Positions 24,679 to 32,437 are shown, numbered from the stretch's first letter. The stretch is 64,000 nt of DNA from an uncultured bacterium (GCA_903921365.1 CAIXPS010000292.1:21084-85083), one strand, 5' to 3'. Numbers and translations: made by a program. Notes: generated from the sequence alone by a model not told the origin.

Positions 24679-25988
24679 AATCCAAGCCACCGCGCCACTT
24701 CCGGCGCGACCCCGATGAAGTTCAATGTCATCGGGGCCAGTAATACACCGAGGCAATCCATTCTGCGACCGCCCACGAAGATTGGAATCAGGCCGATGGC
24801 CGCTGCAACGGCCAGTATTCCCAATCCCGCCAGACCTGTAAACCCGGCAGTGATTCCACACGAGATGATCAGTGCGACAGTCGCGAGCGCCTGCACGTTG
24901 ATGCGCGGAGACAGCCAGGCTGCGGCGCGTGAAAGCACGATGAGCAGGCCGAATGCAAGCACTCCGCCAAACGCGATGGCAGCCACCGCCAGCCCATACA
25001 GACGCCATCCATACGGCACATACAGGGTGCTGAGCATCCAGGCCATTCCGCCGCGTGTCAGCGTCAATCCTGGCACGAACAGTAGCAGCAGGCTGCCGGC
25101 ATAGTAGGCGACTTTCGACGCTCCCTGAGATATCATGAACACACGTTCATCATGTTGCGCCGAGGCATGACCTGCGAGCAGACCACCGATACCGCCGCTG
25201 ATGACGGGCAGGAACCCCGCGAATAACCCGCCTGCTACACCGGTGAGGGTTCCGCGCAGCAGCAGTCCTGGAGGCAGGTCGAAATGGCCTATTCGTTGCA
25301 ACGGCGGTTGTCTGCCGAAAAAGAGCGTCTGAATCAAGCTGGGGACTGTGAACAGACCGACGAAGGCTGGCAGCAGGTTGGCAAACGCGGCTTCAAGCGC
25401 AATCGGGCTGCGGTATAACAAAACGAACCCGAGGATGCCGCTCAGACCGAAGGTGAGCAGCCCTGCGCCAAGCCATGCCCACGCAGACAACAGGCGCCTG
25501 ACCGGAGTGGGCGCCAGATCGTTGCCGCGCGGCCACTCGCCCAAGATGAGAAAACCGCAAATGGCGGTCAGAATCCAGCCGAAATGGGGTTGCAGGATCG
25601 CGCGCAACGGGCGAAGCATCTCGTCGAGGATTGGCGAAACCAGAACCAGGCATAGCAATGCACTCAGGCTTCCGGCGCCAATCAGAAGCACGGCCTGCAT
25701 CCCCGCGCCGCGCAGCAGGTGCTTGGCGGCAGGCGCGACCACGAACGCGCTGGCATCATCTGGCGCGAACAGGAATACTGCCGGGATGACGTTCAGCGTA
25801 GACCAGCCCACCACCAGGCCGATCATTGCCATTGCCATGACCTCGCCGGAGAAAGTTAAAGAGCCGTGTGCTGCGAGGATGATCGCGATGCCAACGATGT
25901 TGTAGACGTGCAGTCCCGGCACAAGCGCGAGAATGGCTCCCGCCATGACGCCGGCCATGGCAATTGGGATCAAGCCTATATCCGCCAT
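24675..25988 (-). CDS. TctA/DUF112-like membrane transporter
   Basis: 437 residues with about ten to twelve hydrophobic segments. Two glycine/proline motifs typical of tripartite tricarboxylate transporter large subunits are present: the P-G-L-H near residue 26 and the G-F-L-P-V-I-S-G-G-I-G-G near residue 260. Closer in build to the archaeal and bacterial TctA-like proteins that occur without TctB and TctC; none is in the window. Substrate unknown. The start at 25988 is supported by a TATACT box six bases upstream; longer in-frame starts would read through the terminator of the ribosomal operon. Coupled to sixA by a four-base overlap. Confidence 0.75.
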   Translation of the reverse strand: MADIGLIPIAMAGVMAGAILALVPGLHVYNIVGIAIILAAHGSLTFSGEVMAMAMIGLVVGWSTLNVIPAVFLFAPDDASAFVVAPAAKHLLRGAGMQAVLLIGAGSLSALLCLVLVSPILDEMLRPLRAILQPHFGWILTAICGFLILGEWPRGNDLAPTPVRRLLSAWAWLGAGLLTFGLSGILGFVLLYRSPIALEAAFANLLPAFVGLFTVPSLIQTLFFGRQPPLQRIGHFDLPPGLLLRGTLTGVAGGLFAGFLPVISGGIGGLLAGHASAQHDERVFMISQGASKVAYYAGSLLLLFVPGLTLTRGGMAWMLSTLYVPYGWRLYGLAVAAIAFGGVLAFGLLIVLSRAAAWLSPRINVQALATVALIISCGITAGFTGLAGLGILAVAAAIGLIPIFVGGRRMDCLGVLLAPMTLNFIGVAPEVARWLGL

Positions 25989-25994
25989 AGCGTA

Positions 25995-26000
25995 AGTATA
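25995..26000 (-). promoter_or_regulatory. -10 box (TATACT) of the TctA-like gene, leaderless spacing
   Basis: On the minus strand TATACT is followed by exactly six bases and the ATG at 25988. It lies just after the rpmE terminator, so the permease-sixA pair is a separate transcription unit. Confidence 0.5.
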
Positions 26001-26006
26001 GGGGAA

Positions 26007-26042
26007 TAAAAAACACAGCCCGATGCGCGCATCGGGCTGTGT
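26007..26042 (-). terminator. Terminator of the rplU-rpmA-rpmE operon
   Basis: A perfect 30-base palindrome (26013-26042), followed on the minus strand by six U, 43 bases after the rpmE stop codon. Confidence 0.85.
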
Positions 26043-26084
26043 CATTGCCTGGGTGCCAGGACGAACGGCCGAAGTCTATACGAC

Positions 26085-26393
26085 TCAGGACGCGTCGGTT
26101 GATCCGCCTTCTTCGTCAACCACTTCAGCGATCTGCTGGCGGGCGCGACGGCGACGCTGTTTCTCAGCCTTGTCAACTGCCTCGGCCGCTTGCGAACGGA
26201 TGAGGCGCTTCTGGAAGCGATCGACTTGCCCTTCGGTGTCGATAATGCGCTGTTGACCCGTAAAGAACGGGTGTGTGCCAGACCATACATCGAGATGCAA
26301 CTCGGGTCGGGTAGACCCGACGGTGCCGATGTACTCGCCGGCAACATACACCTTGCACTCGGGGTAATACTTGGGGTGAATATCCTTCTTCAT
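26085..26393 (-). CDS. rpmE: 50S ribosomal protein L31, zinc-free form with C-terminal tail
   Basis: 102 residues. The family signature M-K-K-D-I-H-P-K-Y, H-P-F-F-T-G and V-D-R-F-x-K-R are clear. The zinc Cys pairs are missing: only one Cys (residue 13) remains, as in C-minus L31. About 35 extra residues follow the normal end, first basic (a run of four Arg) then acidic (V-V-D-E-E-G-G). Last gene of the L21-L27-L31 operon, one base after rpmA. Confidence 0.93.
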   Translation of the reverse strand: MKKDIHPKYYPECKVYVAGEYIGTVGSTRPELHLDVWSGTHPFFTGQQRIIDTEGQVDRFQKRLIRSQAAEAVDKAEKQRRRRARQQIAEVVDEEGGSTDAS

Positions 26394-26395
26394 GC

Positions 26396-26704
26396 TTATG
26401 CCTCTACAGCCGGAGTTTCGGCGGGCGCCACAACAATTACCGTTGCGGCTTCTGGTACGATGATGCTGACGATCTTGCGACCTGTCGGCAGCGTATCAAA
26501 CTTCACAATTCCATCGGCTGTCGCGAACAGGGTGTGATCGACGCCAATGCCAATGTTTTCGCCGGCTTTGACCGCGGTCCCGCGTTGGCGGACAATGATC
26601 GAGCCTGACCGCACAACCTGACCACCGTAGCGTTTTACACCCAGGCGTTGTCCCTGGCTATCGCGACCGTTGGTTGTTGAACTACCACCTTTTTTATGTG
26701 CCAT
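26396..26704 (-). CDS. rpmA: 50S ribosomal protein L27
   Basis: 102 residues. Starts [16 protein letters not shown] with the usual basic N-terminus that reaches the peptidyl transferase centre, followed by G-V-K-R-Y-G-G and I-I-V-R-Q-R-G-T. The N-terminus lacks the cleavable extension found in Firmicutes. The last 15-20 residues form an Ala/Pro/Val/Glu tail beyond the normal length. Twelve bases separate it from rplU. Confidence 0.95.
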   Translation of the reverse strand: MAHKKGGSSTTNGRDSQGQRLGVKRYGGQVVRSGSIIVRQRGTAVKAGENIGIGVDHTLFATADGIVKFDTLPTGRKIVSIIVPEAATVIVVAPAETPAVEA

Positions 26705-26716
26705 TTCTAACTCTCC

Positions 26717-27211
26717 TTACGCAGCTCCAGTGTTCTCGCTGGTGGTTTCTGTCGCTGTTACAGTTGCAACGGGCTGAACTTCAGCAGGTTGAACTTCGGC
26801 AGTTTGAACTTCAACGGGCTGCACTTCAACAACTTGAATATCAACGGGCTGAGCTTCGACAGGTTGAATATCAACGGGCTGAGCTTCGACGACTGCTGCG
26901 GGCGGTTCTGAGCCTGCTGCAACCTGCAAAACCGTATAGGTCTGGCGGTGCCCCGTCTTTTTGCGATAGCGCTTCTTGGGCTGATACTTGAACGCCACCA
27001 GCTTCTCGCCTTTGACGTCCCCGACAACCCTGGCTGACAGCTTTGTGCCATCGACGTATGGCTTGCCTACCGATACACCCGTCTCATCTGACAGCAGGAG
27101 GACAGGCAACTCGACAGTTGACCCCGCCGTCTGTCCCAGTTTCTCGACGAGAAACTTATCACCGGGCGCCACACGGTACTGTCGGCCGCCCACCTCAACA
27201 ATTGCGTACAT
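26717..27211 (-). CDS. rplU: 50S ribosomal protein L21 with pentapeptide-repeat tail
   Basis: 164 residues against about 103 in most bacteria. Residues 1-100 are the standard L21 with M-Y-A-I-V-E-V-G-G-R-Q-Y-R-V and the 23S-rRNA-binding K-K-R-Y-R-K-K-T-G-H-R-Q near 79-90. Residues 108-147 are eight tandem V-E/D-x-Q-P units, then a Thr/Ser-rich end. The tail is acidic and probably disordered, lying on the ribosome surface. AAGAGGTG precedes the ATG at a normal distance. First gene of the L21-L27-L31 operon. Confidence 0.95.
   Translation of the reverse strand: MYAIVEVGGRQYRVAPGDKFLVEKLGQTAGSTVELPVLLLSDETGVSVGKPYVDGTKLSARVVGDVKGEKLVAFKYQPKKRYRKKTGHRQTYTVLQVAAGSEPPAAVVEAQPVDIQPVEAQPVDIQVVEVQPVEVQTAEVQPAEVQPVATVTATETTSENTGAA
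26771..26890 (-). repeat. Eight tandem 15-base units inside rplU
   Basis: Exactly 120 bases, eight in-frame 15-base copies encoding V/A-E/D-x-Q-P/V/T. Units alternate in two main types in the 3' half of the array (by plus-strand order), which suggests growth by duplication of a two-unit block. Confidence 0.85.
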
Positions 27212-27433
27212 TTATTTCACCTCTTGGACACACCGATCGGCTGTGTTGTGCCTGTGCATATGGTCTGACAAGCCAACACCCTCCGGGTGAGTGATCCATG
27301 TCTATGAAGTATCTGGATAATATTACACTGTTTCGCGGGCGCACTACGCGCACTACGTGCGCAAAACAGCCTTCGAATTATACGTGTAACGGTGGTGATG
27401 TCAAACTGCATGTGAAAAAGCGCGTATGTGGCT
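27212..27433 (-). promoter_or_regulatory. Promoter and leader region of the ribosomal operon
   Basis: No gene is seen in this region. On the minus strand an AT-rich TAATATTATCC stretch near 27318-27328 is a possible -10 region, which would leave a leader of about 100 bases before rplU. The leader holds a short hairpin TCACCC-GGA-GGGTGT near 27285-27299, a possible autoregulatory element. Further upstream, 27340-27363 contains two direct copies of GCGCACTAC followed by GTGCGC. Confidence 0.3.
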
Positions 27434-27439
27434 TAGAAT
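27434..27439 (+). promoter_or_regulatory. -10 box (TAGAAT) of the rlmI gene
   Basis: TAGAAT ends nine bases before the ATG at 27449, giving a leader of about three bases. No Shine-Dalgarno. Confidence 0.35.
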
Positions 27440-27448
27440 GTAAACCCT

Positions 27449-28675
27449 ATGGCAGATTCTGACACAGACAGCGCTCAGCCGATGACGTTGTCGCGGGTGG
27501 TTTTGAAATCCGGGCGCGACAAATCAGTGCGCGGGCGTCATCCGCGCCTTTTCGCCGGCGCAATCAAGGAAATAGTCGGTCGTCCTAAGGACGGGAATGT
27601 GGTTGATGTCAGCACAAACAACGATGAATGGCTGGCGCGCGGGATTATCAATCAGCAGGCGCAGATTGCGGTGCGTCTTCTCACGTGGCAACAGGATGAA
27701 ACCGTCGACGATGTATTCTGGAAGCAGCGGGTGCATCGGTCGGTTGAATTACGACAGTGCGATCCTCTGTTGCGCGCGACCAATGCCCGGCGGCTGATTT
27801 TTGGCGAGAGCGATGGGCTGCCCGGCGTGATTGCGGATGATTATGCCGGCTATATTGTGCTGCAGCTTTCCACGCTTGCGGCGGTCAATGCGCGCGCTGC
27901 CATCGTGGCCGCACTGGTGGAATGCGCCTCACCTCGTTTCATTTTTGAGCGCAGTGATGAGGAGCGCATGCGCTACGAGCATATCAAGGAAAGCAGCGGG
28001 GTTTTGTATGGTGAGGCGCCGACTGAGCCGGTTGTCATTATCGAAGGCGGCCTGAGTTTTCTGGTTGATGTGCCGCATGGACAAAAGACAGGTTTCTACC
28101 TGGATCAGCGTGAGAACAGATCGCGGCTGGCGCGCTACTGTGCTGGCGCTAGCGTCCTGAACGTGTTTTCGTATACCGGTTCCTTTGGCATTTATGCGGC
28201 TGCGAGCGGGGCGCTGCGGGTCGTCAACGTGGATTCGTCACCTGACGCGCTTCGCGCGGCTCAGGCGAATGTTGCGTTGCTTGGCGCGACTTCGTGCGAG
28301 CAGCAGTATGTGGCGACGGATGCCTTTGCCGATCTGCGCGCGCGGCGCGCGGCCGGTGAGCAGTATGACATCGTTGTGCTAGATCCTCCCAAGTTTGCGC
28401 ATAATCCGGAGCAGATCGACCGCGCGGCGCGCGCGTATAAGGATCTCAACCGGGTGGGGCTGGCACTTGTCAAACCCGGTGGACTTCTGGCTACCTTTTC
28501 GTGCTCCGGCGTGGTCGATAGCGCCTTGTTCCAAAAGATCCTCTTCAGCGCGGCAATCGAGGCCCAACGCGATGTCCAGGTGGTTGAGCGGTTTACCCAG
28601 GCGAGCGATCACCCGGTATTGCTTAGCTATCCCGAGTCCGAGTATTTGAAGGGTTTGCTATGCCGAGTCCGTTAG
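27449..28675 (+). CDS. rlmI: RlmI-like 23S rRNA m5C methyltransferase
   Basis: 408 residues. N-terminal PUA domain (about 12-85: V-V-L-K-S-G-R-D-K-S-V-R-G-R-H-P-R-L-F) and a C-terminal SAM-dependent methyltransferase with F-S-Y-T-G-S-F-G near 240, D-P-P-K-F near 312-316 and S-C-S-G near 353. In RlmI-type enzymes the S-C-S region holds the catalytic cysteine region for cytosine-C5 methylation of 23S rRNA; specificity for C1962 is inferred from the family. Overlaps the downstream kinase gene by 16 bases. Confidence 0.88.
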   Translation: MADSDTDSAQPMTLSRVVLKSGRDKSVRGRHPRLFAGAIKEIVGRPKDGNVVDVSTNNDEWLARGIINQQAQIAVRLLTWQQDETVDDVFWKQRVHRSVELRQCDPLLRATNARRLIFGESDGLPGVIADDYAGYIVLQLSTLAAVNARAAIVAALVECASPRFIFERSDEERMRYEHIKESSGVLYGEAPTEPVVIIEGGLSFLVDVPHGQKTGFYLDQRENRSRLARYCAGASVLNVFSYTGSFGIYAAASGALRVVNVDSSPDALRAAQANVALLGATSCEQQYVATDAFADLRARRAAGEQYDIVVLDPPKFAHNPEQIDRAARAYKDLNRVGLALVKPGGLLATFSCSGVVDSALFQKILFSAAIEAQRDVQVVERFTQASDHPVLLSYPESEYLKGLLCRVR

Positions 28676-29124
28676 CACAAAACAAGGACACAGAGAGTGA
28701 GACTGGCGTCAAGCAACCGGGATCGGTGAACGGCTTCAGGCGCGCAACGACGCTTCTCTCTTCGTTTGGCTATGCGTTTGCGGGGATTGCCCACGCGTTC
28801 CGGACACAACGAAACTTCAAAATCCACGCCGGCATGACGGTGATTGTGATTGTGGCCGGATTGGCTTTTAGTGTGACGCTCTCGGAGTGGGAAGCGCTCG
28901 CGATCGTCATCGGTCTGGTGTTTCAGACTGAGTTAACCAACACGGCCGTCGAAGCCATCGTCGACAAGGTGTCGCCGGGGTATCACGAACTGGCTAAGGT
29001 GGCCAAGGATTGTAGCGCCGCGGCCGTGCTGGTGACGGCTATTGCCGCCACGGTTGTGGGTCTGGCTATTTTTGGCCACCATGTGATTGACCTCGGCGGC
29101 AGTCTGGGCTTATTGCCGCGTTAG
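28660..29124 (+). CDS. Diacylglycerol/undecaprenol kinase (DgkA family)
   Basis: 154 residues with three predicted membrane helices and the DgkA signature: F-K-I-H-A near residue 55, then E-L-T-N-T-A-V-E-A-I-V-D near 90 and A-K-V-A-K-D-C-S-A-A-A-V-L near 110. Gram-positive-type members phosphorylate undecaprenol rather than diacylglycerol, refilling the lipid carrier for wall synthesis. The N-terminal 35 residues are a hydrophilic extension. Its start lies inside the end of rlmI, so translation is probably coupled. Confidence 0.9.
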   Translation: MPSPLAQNKDTESETGVKQPGSVNGFRRATTLLSSFGYAFAGIAHAFRTQRNFKIHAGMTVIVIVAGLAFSVTLSEWEALAIVIGLVFQTELTNTAVEAIVDKVSPGYHELAKVAKDCSAAAVLVTAIAATVVGLAIFGHHVIDLGGSLGLLPR

Positions 29125-30375
29125 CGCCTGCACGGCCAACTTCAATTGTGCGTCATCCTCAACCGTAAAGTCTTCCCATCTCAGGTCAGATGCGACATCG
29201 GGTTTGATCCCAACGCCGTGCCAGCTCTGGTCTTTCACGCCGCGGTACTCGCCGGCCGGGATCTGGATCATCGCAAACGTGTTTGGCAAGGTGAGTGTGT
29301 TGATGATGGAAAGGCGTCCTGTTGTTTGTGTGCCTACAATGCGCGCCCGGCCAATGTCCTGCAGCATACCGGCAAAGGACTCGGCGACTCCGAGGGTCTG
29401 ATCACTGACCATCACCACCAACGGAAGTTCCTGGGAACCGGCAATATTCTTGCCCGTAATCTCGATCTTCGTCTTATCCGTCCGGGTTTGCAGCACACCG
29501 GCGCTGCCATTTGCGAAAAGCCCCAATAAGTCTGTCAGCGGGAAATCCGGGTTTTGCATGATGCGCAAATCCAGGATCAGACCATCCAGACCTTCTTTGG
29601 CGGAAAGGTCGCGCAATGCCTGCGAGATTTCGGCACGCGCGCCATCCACCGCCGAACCGTCTGGCTGAATGTAACCGATGTTTGTCCCTGGCACACGGTT
29701 GAAAGTAAAGGTGCTTTCTGCTGTGATCGATTTGCGCGTTACGACCACGTCGCGCTCGCCTTTGCCGGGTGTGTGGATCGTTAATGTTACAGCCGACCCG
29801 GCCGCGCCGCGCAAGCGCGCCAGCACTGCGGCGCCTTCGGCAGCTGACACGGGCTTGCCGTCGATTTGCACGATCGCGTCATGCGGCTTAAGTCCAGCAT
29901 CAGCAGCCGGGGAAGCCGGGTAGACGCTCAGAATCAACACGCGGTTCCTGTCAGCAGTTGGCAGGTTGGCCAGGATGCCGATGCCAGTAATAGATGTGGT
30001 GACTCCCGATGTGGAAGTGACAGTCGTTTGTGATGCGGCGTCGGCAATGCTCAGGTCGTTGTCATTCATCACGCCGAGGTAAGAGGACAGCGTCGCAATG
30101 AACTCGCTGTTATCCATGCCAGCGCTCACCTTTGCCCGGTAAGCGGCGTTTTGCGCCTGCCACGCATCGGCTGCCTTCTGATTGATGTACTGACTCTGGA
30201 TTGTCTTAACAGCGATATCGAAATCGCGCAGCTGAGCTTGTGTGCGCATGGGCAGGTCGATTGGGACCGCCGCGGTGGGCTGGCTACGATTCAACAAATT
30301 CGGCGCCGAGCATGCCGAAATCAACACCAGACTGACAACCGCGAGCAAGCTGACTTTCACACTTCTCTTACCCAT
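29110..30375 (-). CDS. S41/CTP-like PDZ lipoprotein, catalytic residues lost
   Basis: 421 residues. Lipoprotein signal with lipobox L-I-S-A-C at 18-22, a helical region, a PDZ domain (about 125-215, with V-Y-P-A-S-P-A-A-D-A-G-L) and an S41 C-terminal protease fold (about 225-420). In the S41 signature the enzyme's nucleophile in T-A-S-A-S-E is replaced: here T-L-G-V-A-E (G329), and the general base Lys 25 residues later is Arg354 in T-T-G-R. The Glu (E332) and all spacing are kept. So the fold is intact but the Ser-Lys dyad is gone. Likely a binding or scaffold protein at the outer membrane face. Start chosen for the signal peptide. Confidence 0.85.
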   Translation of the reverse strand: MGKRSVKVSLLAVVSLVLISACSAPNLLNRSQPTAAVPIDLPMRTQAQLRDFDIAVKTIQSQYINQKAADAWQAQNAAYRAKVSAGMDNSEFIATLSSYLGVMNDNDLSIADAASQTTVTSTSGVTTSITGIGILANLPTADRNRVLILSVYPASPAADAGLKPHDAIVQIDGKPVSAAEGAAVLARLRGAAGSAVTLTIHTPGKGERDVVVTRKSITAESTFTFNRVPGTNIGYIQPDGSAVDGARAEISQALRDLSAKEGLDGLILDLRIMQNPDFPLTDLLGLFANGSAGVLQTRTDKTKIEITGKNIAGSQELPLVVMVSDQTLGVAESFAGMLQDIGRARIVGTQTTGRLSIINTLTLPNTFAMIQIPAGEYRGVKDQSWHGVGIKPDVASDLRWEDFTVEDDAQLKLAVQALTRQ

Positions 30376-30383
30376 AAATTTAC

Positions 30384-30614
30384 CTATTCCGCCCCCGCCC
30401 ATTTCCCGATCAGGGAAAAGATGAGCCATAAAAGTCCCAGTAGACACGCGCCAAATAATAGACACACCAACCCGACTGCCGCAGGCCCTACACCGTAACT
30501 CAACGCGATTAACCCGGCGCCGGCGAACACCAGAACGATGATCACCAATGCAAACAACCTGCGGTTCGTCTCCTGCTGCATCTTACGCAGGTCGGTAGGC
30601 GCGCGCGGTTTCAT
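30384..30614 (-). CDS. Small membrane protein, two helices
   Basis: 76 residues. A basic, Arg/Lys-rich N-terminus (M-K-P-R-A-P-T-D-L-R-K) is followed by two hydrophobic helices (about 22-45 and 48-70) with a short loop. No family recognised. The stop codon lies eight bases before the S41-like start, so the two are likely cotranscribed. The start at 30614 is supported by a TATAAT seven bases upstream; a longer start at 30635 would lie upstream of that box. Confidence 0.65.
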   Translation of the reverse strand: MKPRAPTDLRKMQQETNRRLFALVIIVLVFAGAGLIALSYGVGPAAVGLVCLLFGACLLGLLWLIFSLIGKWAGAE

Positions 30615-30621
30615 GGCGCAA

Positions 30622-30629
30622 ATTATAAT
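30622..30629. promoter_or_regulatory. Shared -10 element for divergent genes
   Basis: The palindromic ATTATAAT reads as TATAAT on both strands: 30622-30627 on the minus strand (seven bases before the small membrane protein ATG) and 30624-30629 on the plus strand (21 bases before the NUDIX-GNAT ATG). Polymerase could use only one direction at a time. Confidence 0.5.
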
Positions 30630-30650
30630 GTCCAAAGAGCGTCATAACCT

Positions 30651-31601
30651 ATGTTCTGTCAAAAATGCGGTTCCCAAATGCGACTATCGGAACTGGACGG
30701 TCGTTTTCGATGGCAATGTCCATCCTGCGGCTATGTTCAGTATGAGAATCCTGTCCCCGGCGTGGGCGTGTTGATCGAACACGAAGACAAGCTTGTGCTG
30801 ATTCAACGTGACCGACCACCGCGCCCGGGCGAATGGGCGTTGCCGTCCGGCTTTATCGAGGCAGACGAAAGCGTGGAACAGGCCGCCTTGCGGGAGGCGA
30901 TGGAAGAAACCGGGCTCAATCTGGAACTGATTGAGTTGTTCGGGGTGTACTCGTTCCCCGAAGGGCCGCCGCGCAGCGGGTTGATCATCTTTTACCGCGC
31001 CCGTCCGCTCAACATCGACGCCATACGCGCCGGCGATGATGCGCGCGCCGTGGGGTTATTCACACCGGGAGAATTTCCAGATATCTGCTTTCGCACGCAT
31101 CGCGAGGTGATCGCGCGATGGGAGCAGATGAGGCAGCAAAACGCCACAGGCGTGTTGCAGGAAGCGCCTTCGGGTCTGGTTATCCGGCGCGCGCAACCAA
31201 ACGATTACGAGCGCGTAATCGACCTGATGATGCTGATCCCGGCAGATGCGGGGATGGATTCGACGAAACGCGGGTATGTGCTGGATGAGTTGCGCCATAA
31301 CCAAAGCCTCGAGGTGTGGGTGGCTGAGTCGGAGAATCACGCCGTCGTCGGGTTCTGCGCGCTCTCGTTCGCCAAGACGCTCATCGAAATGCGCGCCTGG
31401 CTCGACGCGCTCGCGGTGGGGCCCGATTACCGCAGACGCGGGGTAGGGCGAGCGTTAGTCGAACTGGCGGTGCGACGCTCGCGCGCGCGCGGCGCCGCTC
31501 AGTTGCTGGTCGATAGTTCGCGCGGCAGCCCCACCGCACAGGACTTTTATCGCGCCGTCGGTTTCGACGCCGAAGAGATCGAGCGCATACGCATTCGCTG
31601 A
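30651..31601 (+). CDS. Zinc ribbon - NUDIX hydrolase - GNAT acetyltransferase fusion
   Basis: 316 residues in three domains. Residues 1-35 form a zinc ribbon with C-Q-K-C and C-P-S-C. Residues 38-155 are a NUDIX domain with the box G-F-I-E-A-D-E-S-V-E-Q-A-A-L-R-E-A-M-E-E-T-G. Residues 175-315 are a GNAT with acetyl-CoA loop R-R-R-G-V-G-R near 263-269. Zinc ribbon plus NUDIX resembles NudC-type NAD pyrophosphatases and small ADP-ribose or NAD hydrolases; the GNAT half is unusual. Substrates unknown. The zinc-binding motif is visible at the very first residues, fixing the start. Confidence 0.88.
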   Translation: MFCQKCGSQMRLSELDGRFRWQCPSCGYVQYENPVPGVGVLIEHEDKLVLIQRDRPPRPGEWALPSGFIEADESVEQAALREAMEETGLNLELIELFGVYSFPEGPPRSGLIIFYRARPLNIDAIRAGDDARAVGLFTPGEFPDICFRTHREVIARWEQMRQQNATGVLQEAPSGLVIRRAQPNDYERVIDLMMLIPADAGMDSTKRGYVLDELRHNQSLEVWVAESENHAVVGFCALSFAKTLIEMRAWLDALAVGPDYRRRGVGRALVELAVRRSRARGAAQLLVDSSRGSPTAQDFYRAVGFDAEEIERIRIR

Positions 31602-31635
31602 CCGGGCTGATTACTGGGAGCACTGAAAAAGAGTT

Positions 31636-32421
31636 ATGCATCAACATCACATTGAGTCGATTACGCGCGTGAAAACTCACTTCGAGGCCGTTCCCGCCGT
31701 TCAGGCGCTGTTGCTGGGCGGTTCCATCGCCCATCAGTTCGAGAGCGTGGATTCCGATGTCGACATCATGATCGTCGTCTCCCCCGAGGAGCACGCCAGC
31801 CGGATCGCAAGCGGGCAATTGCAGTTCTTCAGCCGTGAGCTGGTCACATATCCCGAAGGCTATGTGGATGGCAAGTACATCAGCATGGACTTCCTGCGCA
31901 CCGTGGCGGATCGCGGCAGCGAGCCGGCGCGCTTCGCGTTTGCCGGCGCCCGCGTCCTGTTTTCGTGCGTCGATGATGTGGACAATGTCCTGCGCAAGAT
32001 CGCCGCTTACCCTGTAGACCAGAAGGTCAGCCGCATCCAGCGCTTCTATGCCCAGTTTGAGACGTGGGCATGGTATACAGGCGAGGGGCTGCGTCTGAAA
32101 AACCAGTATTTGTTGAATGTCTCTGTTGGGCGGTTAATCCTGTTTGGCGGCCGGTTGATCCTGGCGCACAACGAGATTCTGTACCCGTATCACAAGTGGT
32201 TCCTGCACGTTCTGCGGGATGCGCCCGACAAACCTGCAGGTCTGATGGAACACATCACAGCACTGCAAACGTCTCCGAGCGAGGCGACTATGCGCGCGTT
32301 TTTTGAGTGCGTGCGCGATTTCCGCAAGTGGGAGATGGCATCCACCGGCTGGCCCAACCAGTTCATGATTGACAGCGAGTTGTCGTGGTTGGATGGCAAG
32401 ACCCCTGTCGACGACTTGTAG
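31636..32421 (+). CDS. Minimal nucleotidyltransferase-like protein
   Basis: 261 residues. The polymerase-beta superfamily motif G29-G30-S31 followed by D41-V-D43 is clear in L-L-G-G-S-I-A-H-Q-F-E-S-V-D-S-D-V-D. The C-terminal part is helical and hydrophobic (N-V-S-V-G-R-L-I-L-F-G-G), as in aminoglycoside- and lincosamide-type nucleotidyltransferases. A resistance role is possible but not shown. GGGAG lies upstream of the ATG. Follows the fusion gene by 34 bases. Confidence 0.75.
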   Translation: MHQHHIESITRVKTHFEAVPAVQALLLGGSIAHQFESVDSDVDIMIVVSPEEHASRIASGQLQFFSRELVTYPEGYVDGKYISMDFLRTVADRGSEPARFAFAGARVLFSCVDDVDNVLRKIAAYPVDQKVSRIQRFYAQFETWAWYTGEGLRLKNQYLLNVSVGRLILFGGRLILAHNEILYPYHKWFLHVLRDAPDKPAGLMEHITALQTSPSEATMRAFFECVRDFRKWEMASTGWPNQFMIDSELSWLDGKTPVDDL

Positions 32422-32437
32422 GCCGGTGAGATTTGTG

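Noticed and set aside
24679..25008. N-terminal extension of SixA by 110 codons
   Set aside because: It lies wholly within the permease gene in another frame, while the ATGA overlap and the family N-terminus give the start at 24678.
25989..26045. Longer start for the TctA-like permease
   Set aside because: It would place the start codon beyond the perfect terminator palindrome of the ribosomal operon and ahead of the TATACT box.
26771..26890. CRISPR-like array
   Set aside because: The units are contiguous, in frame and 15 bases long with no spacers; they code for the L21 tail.
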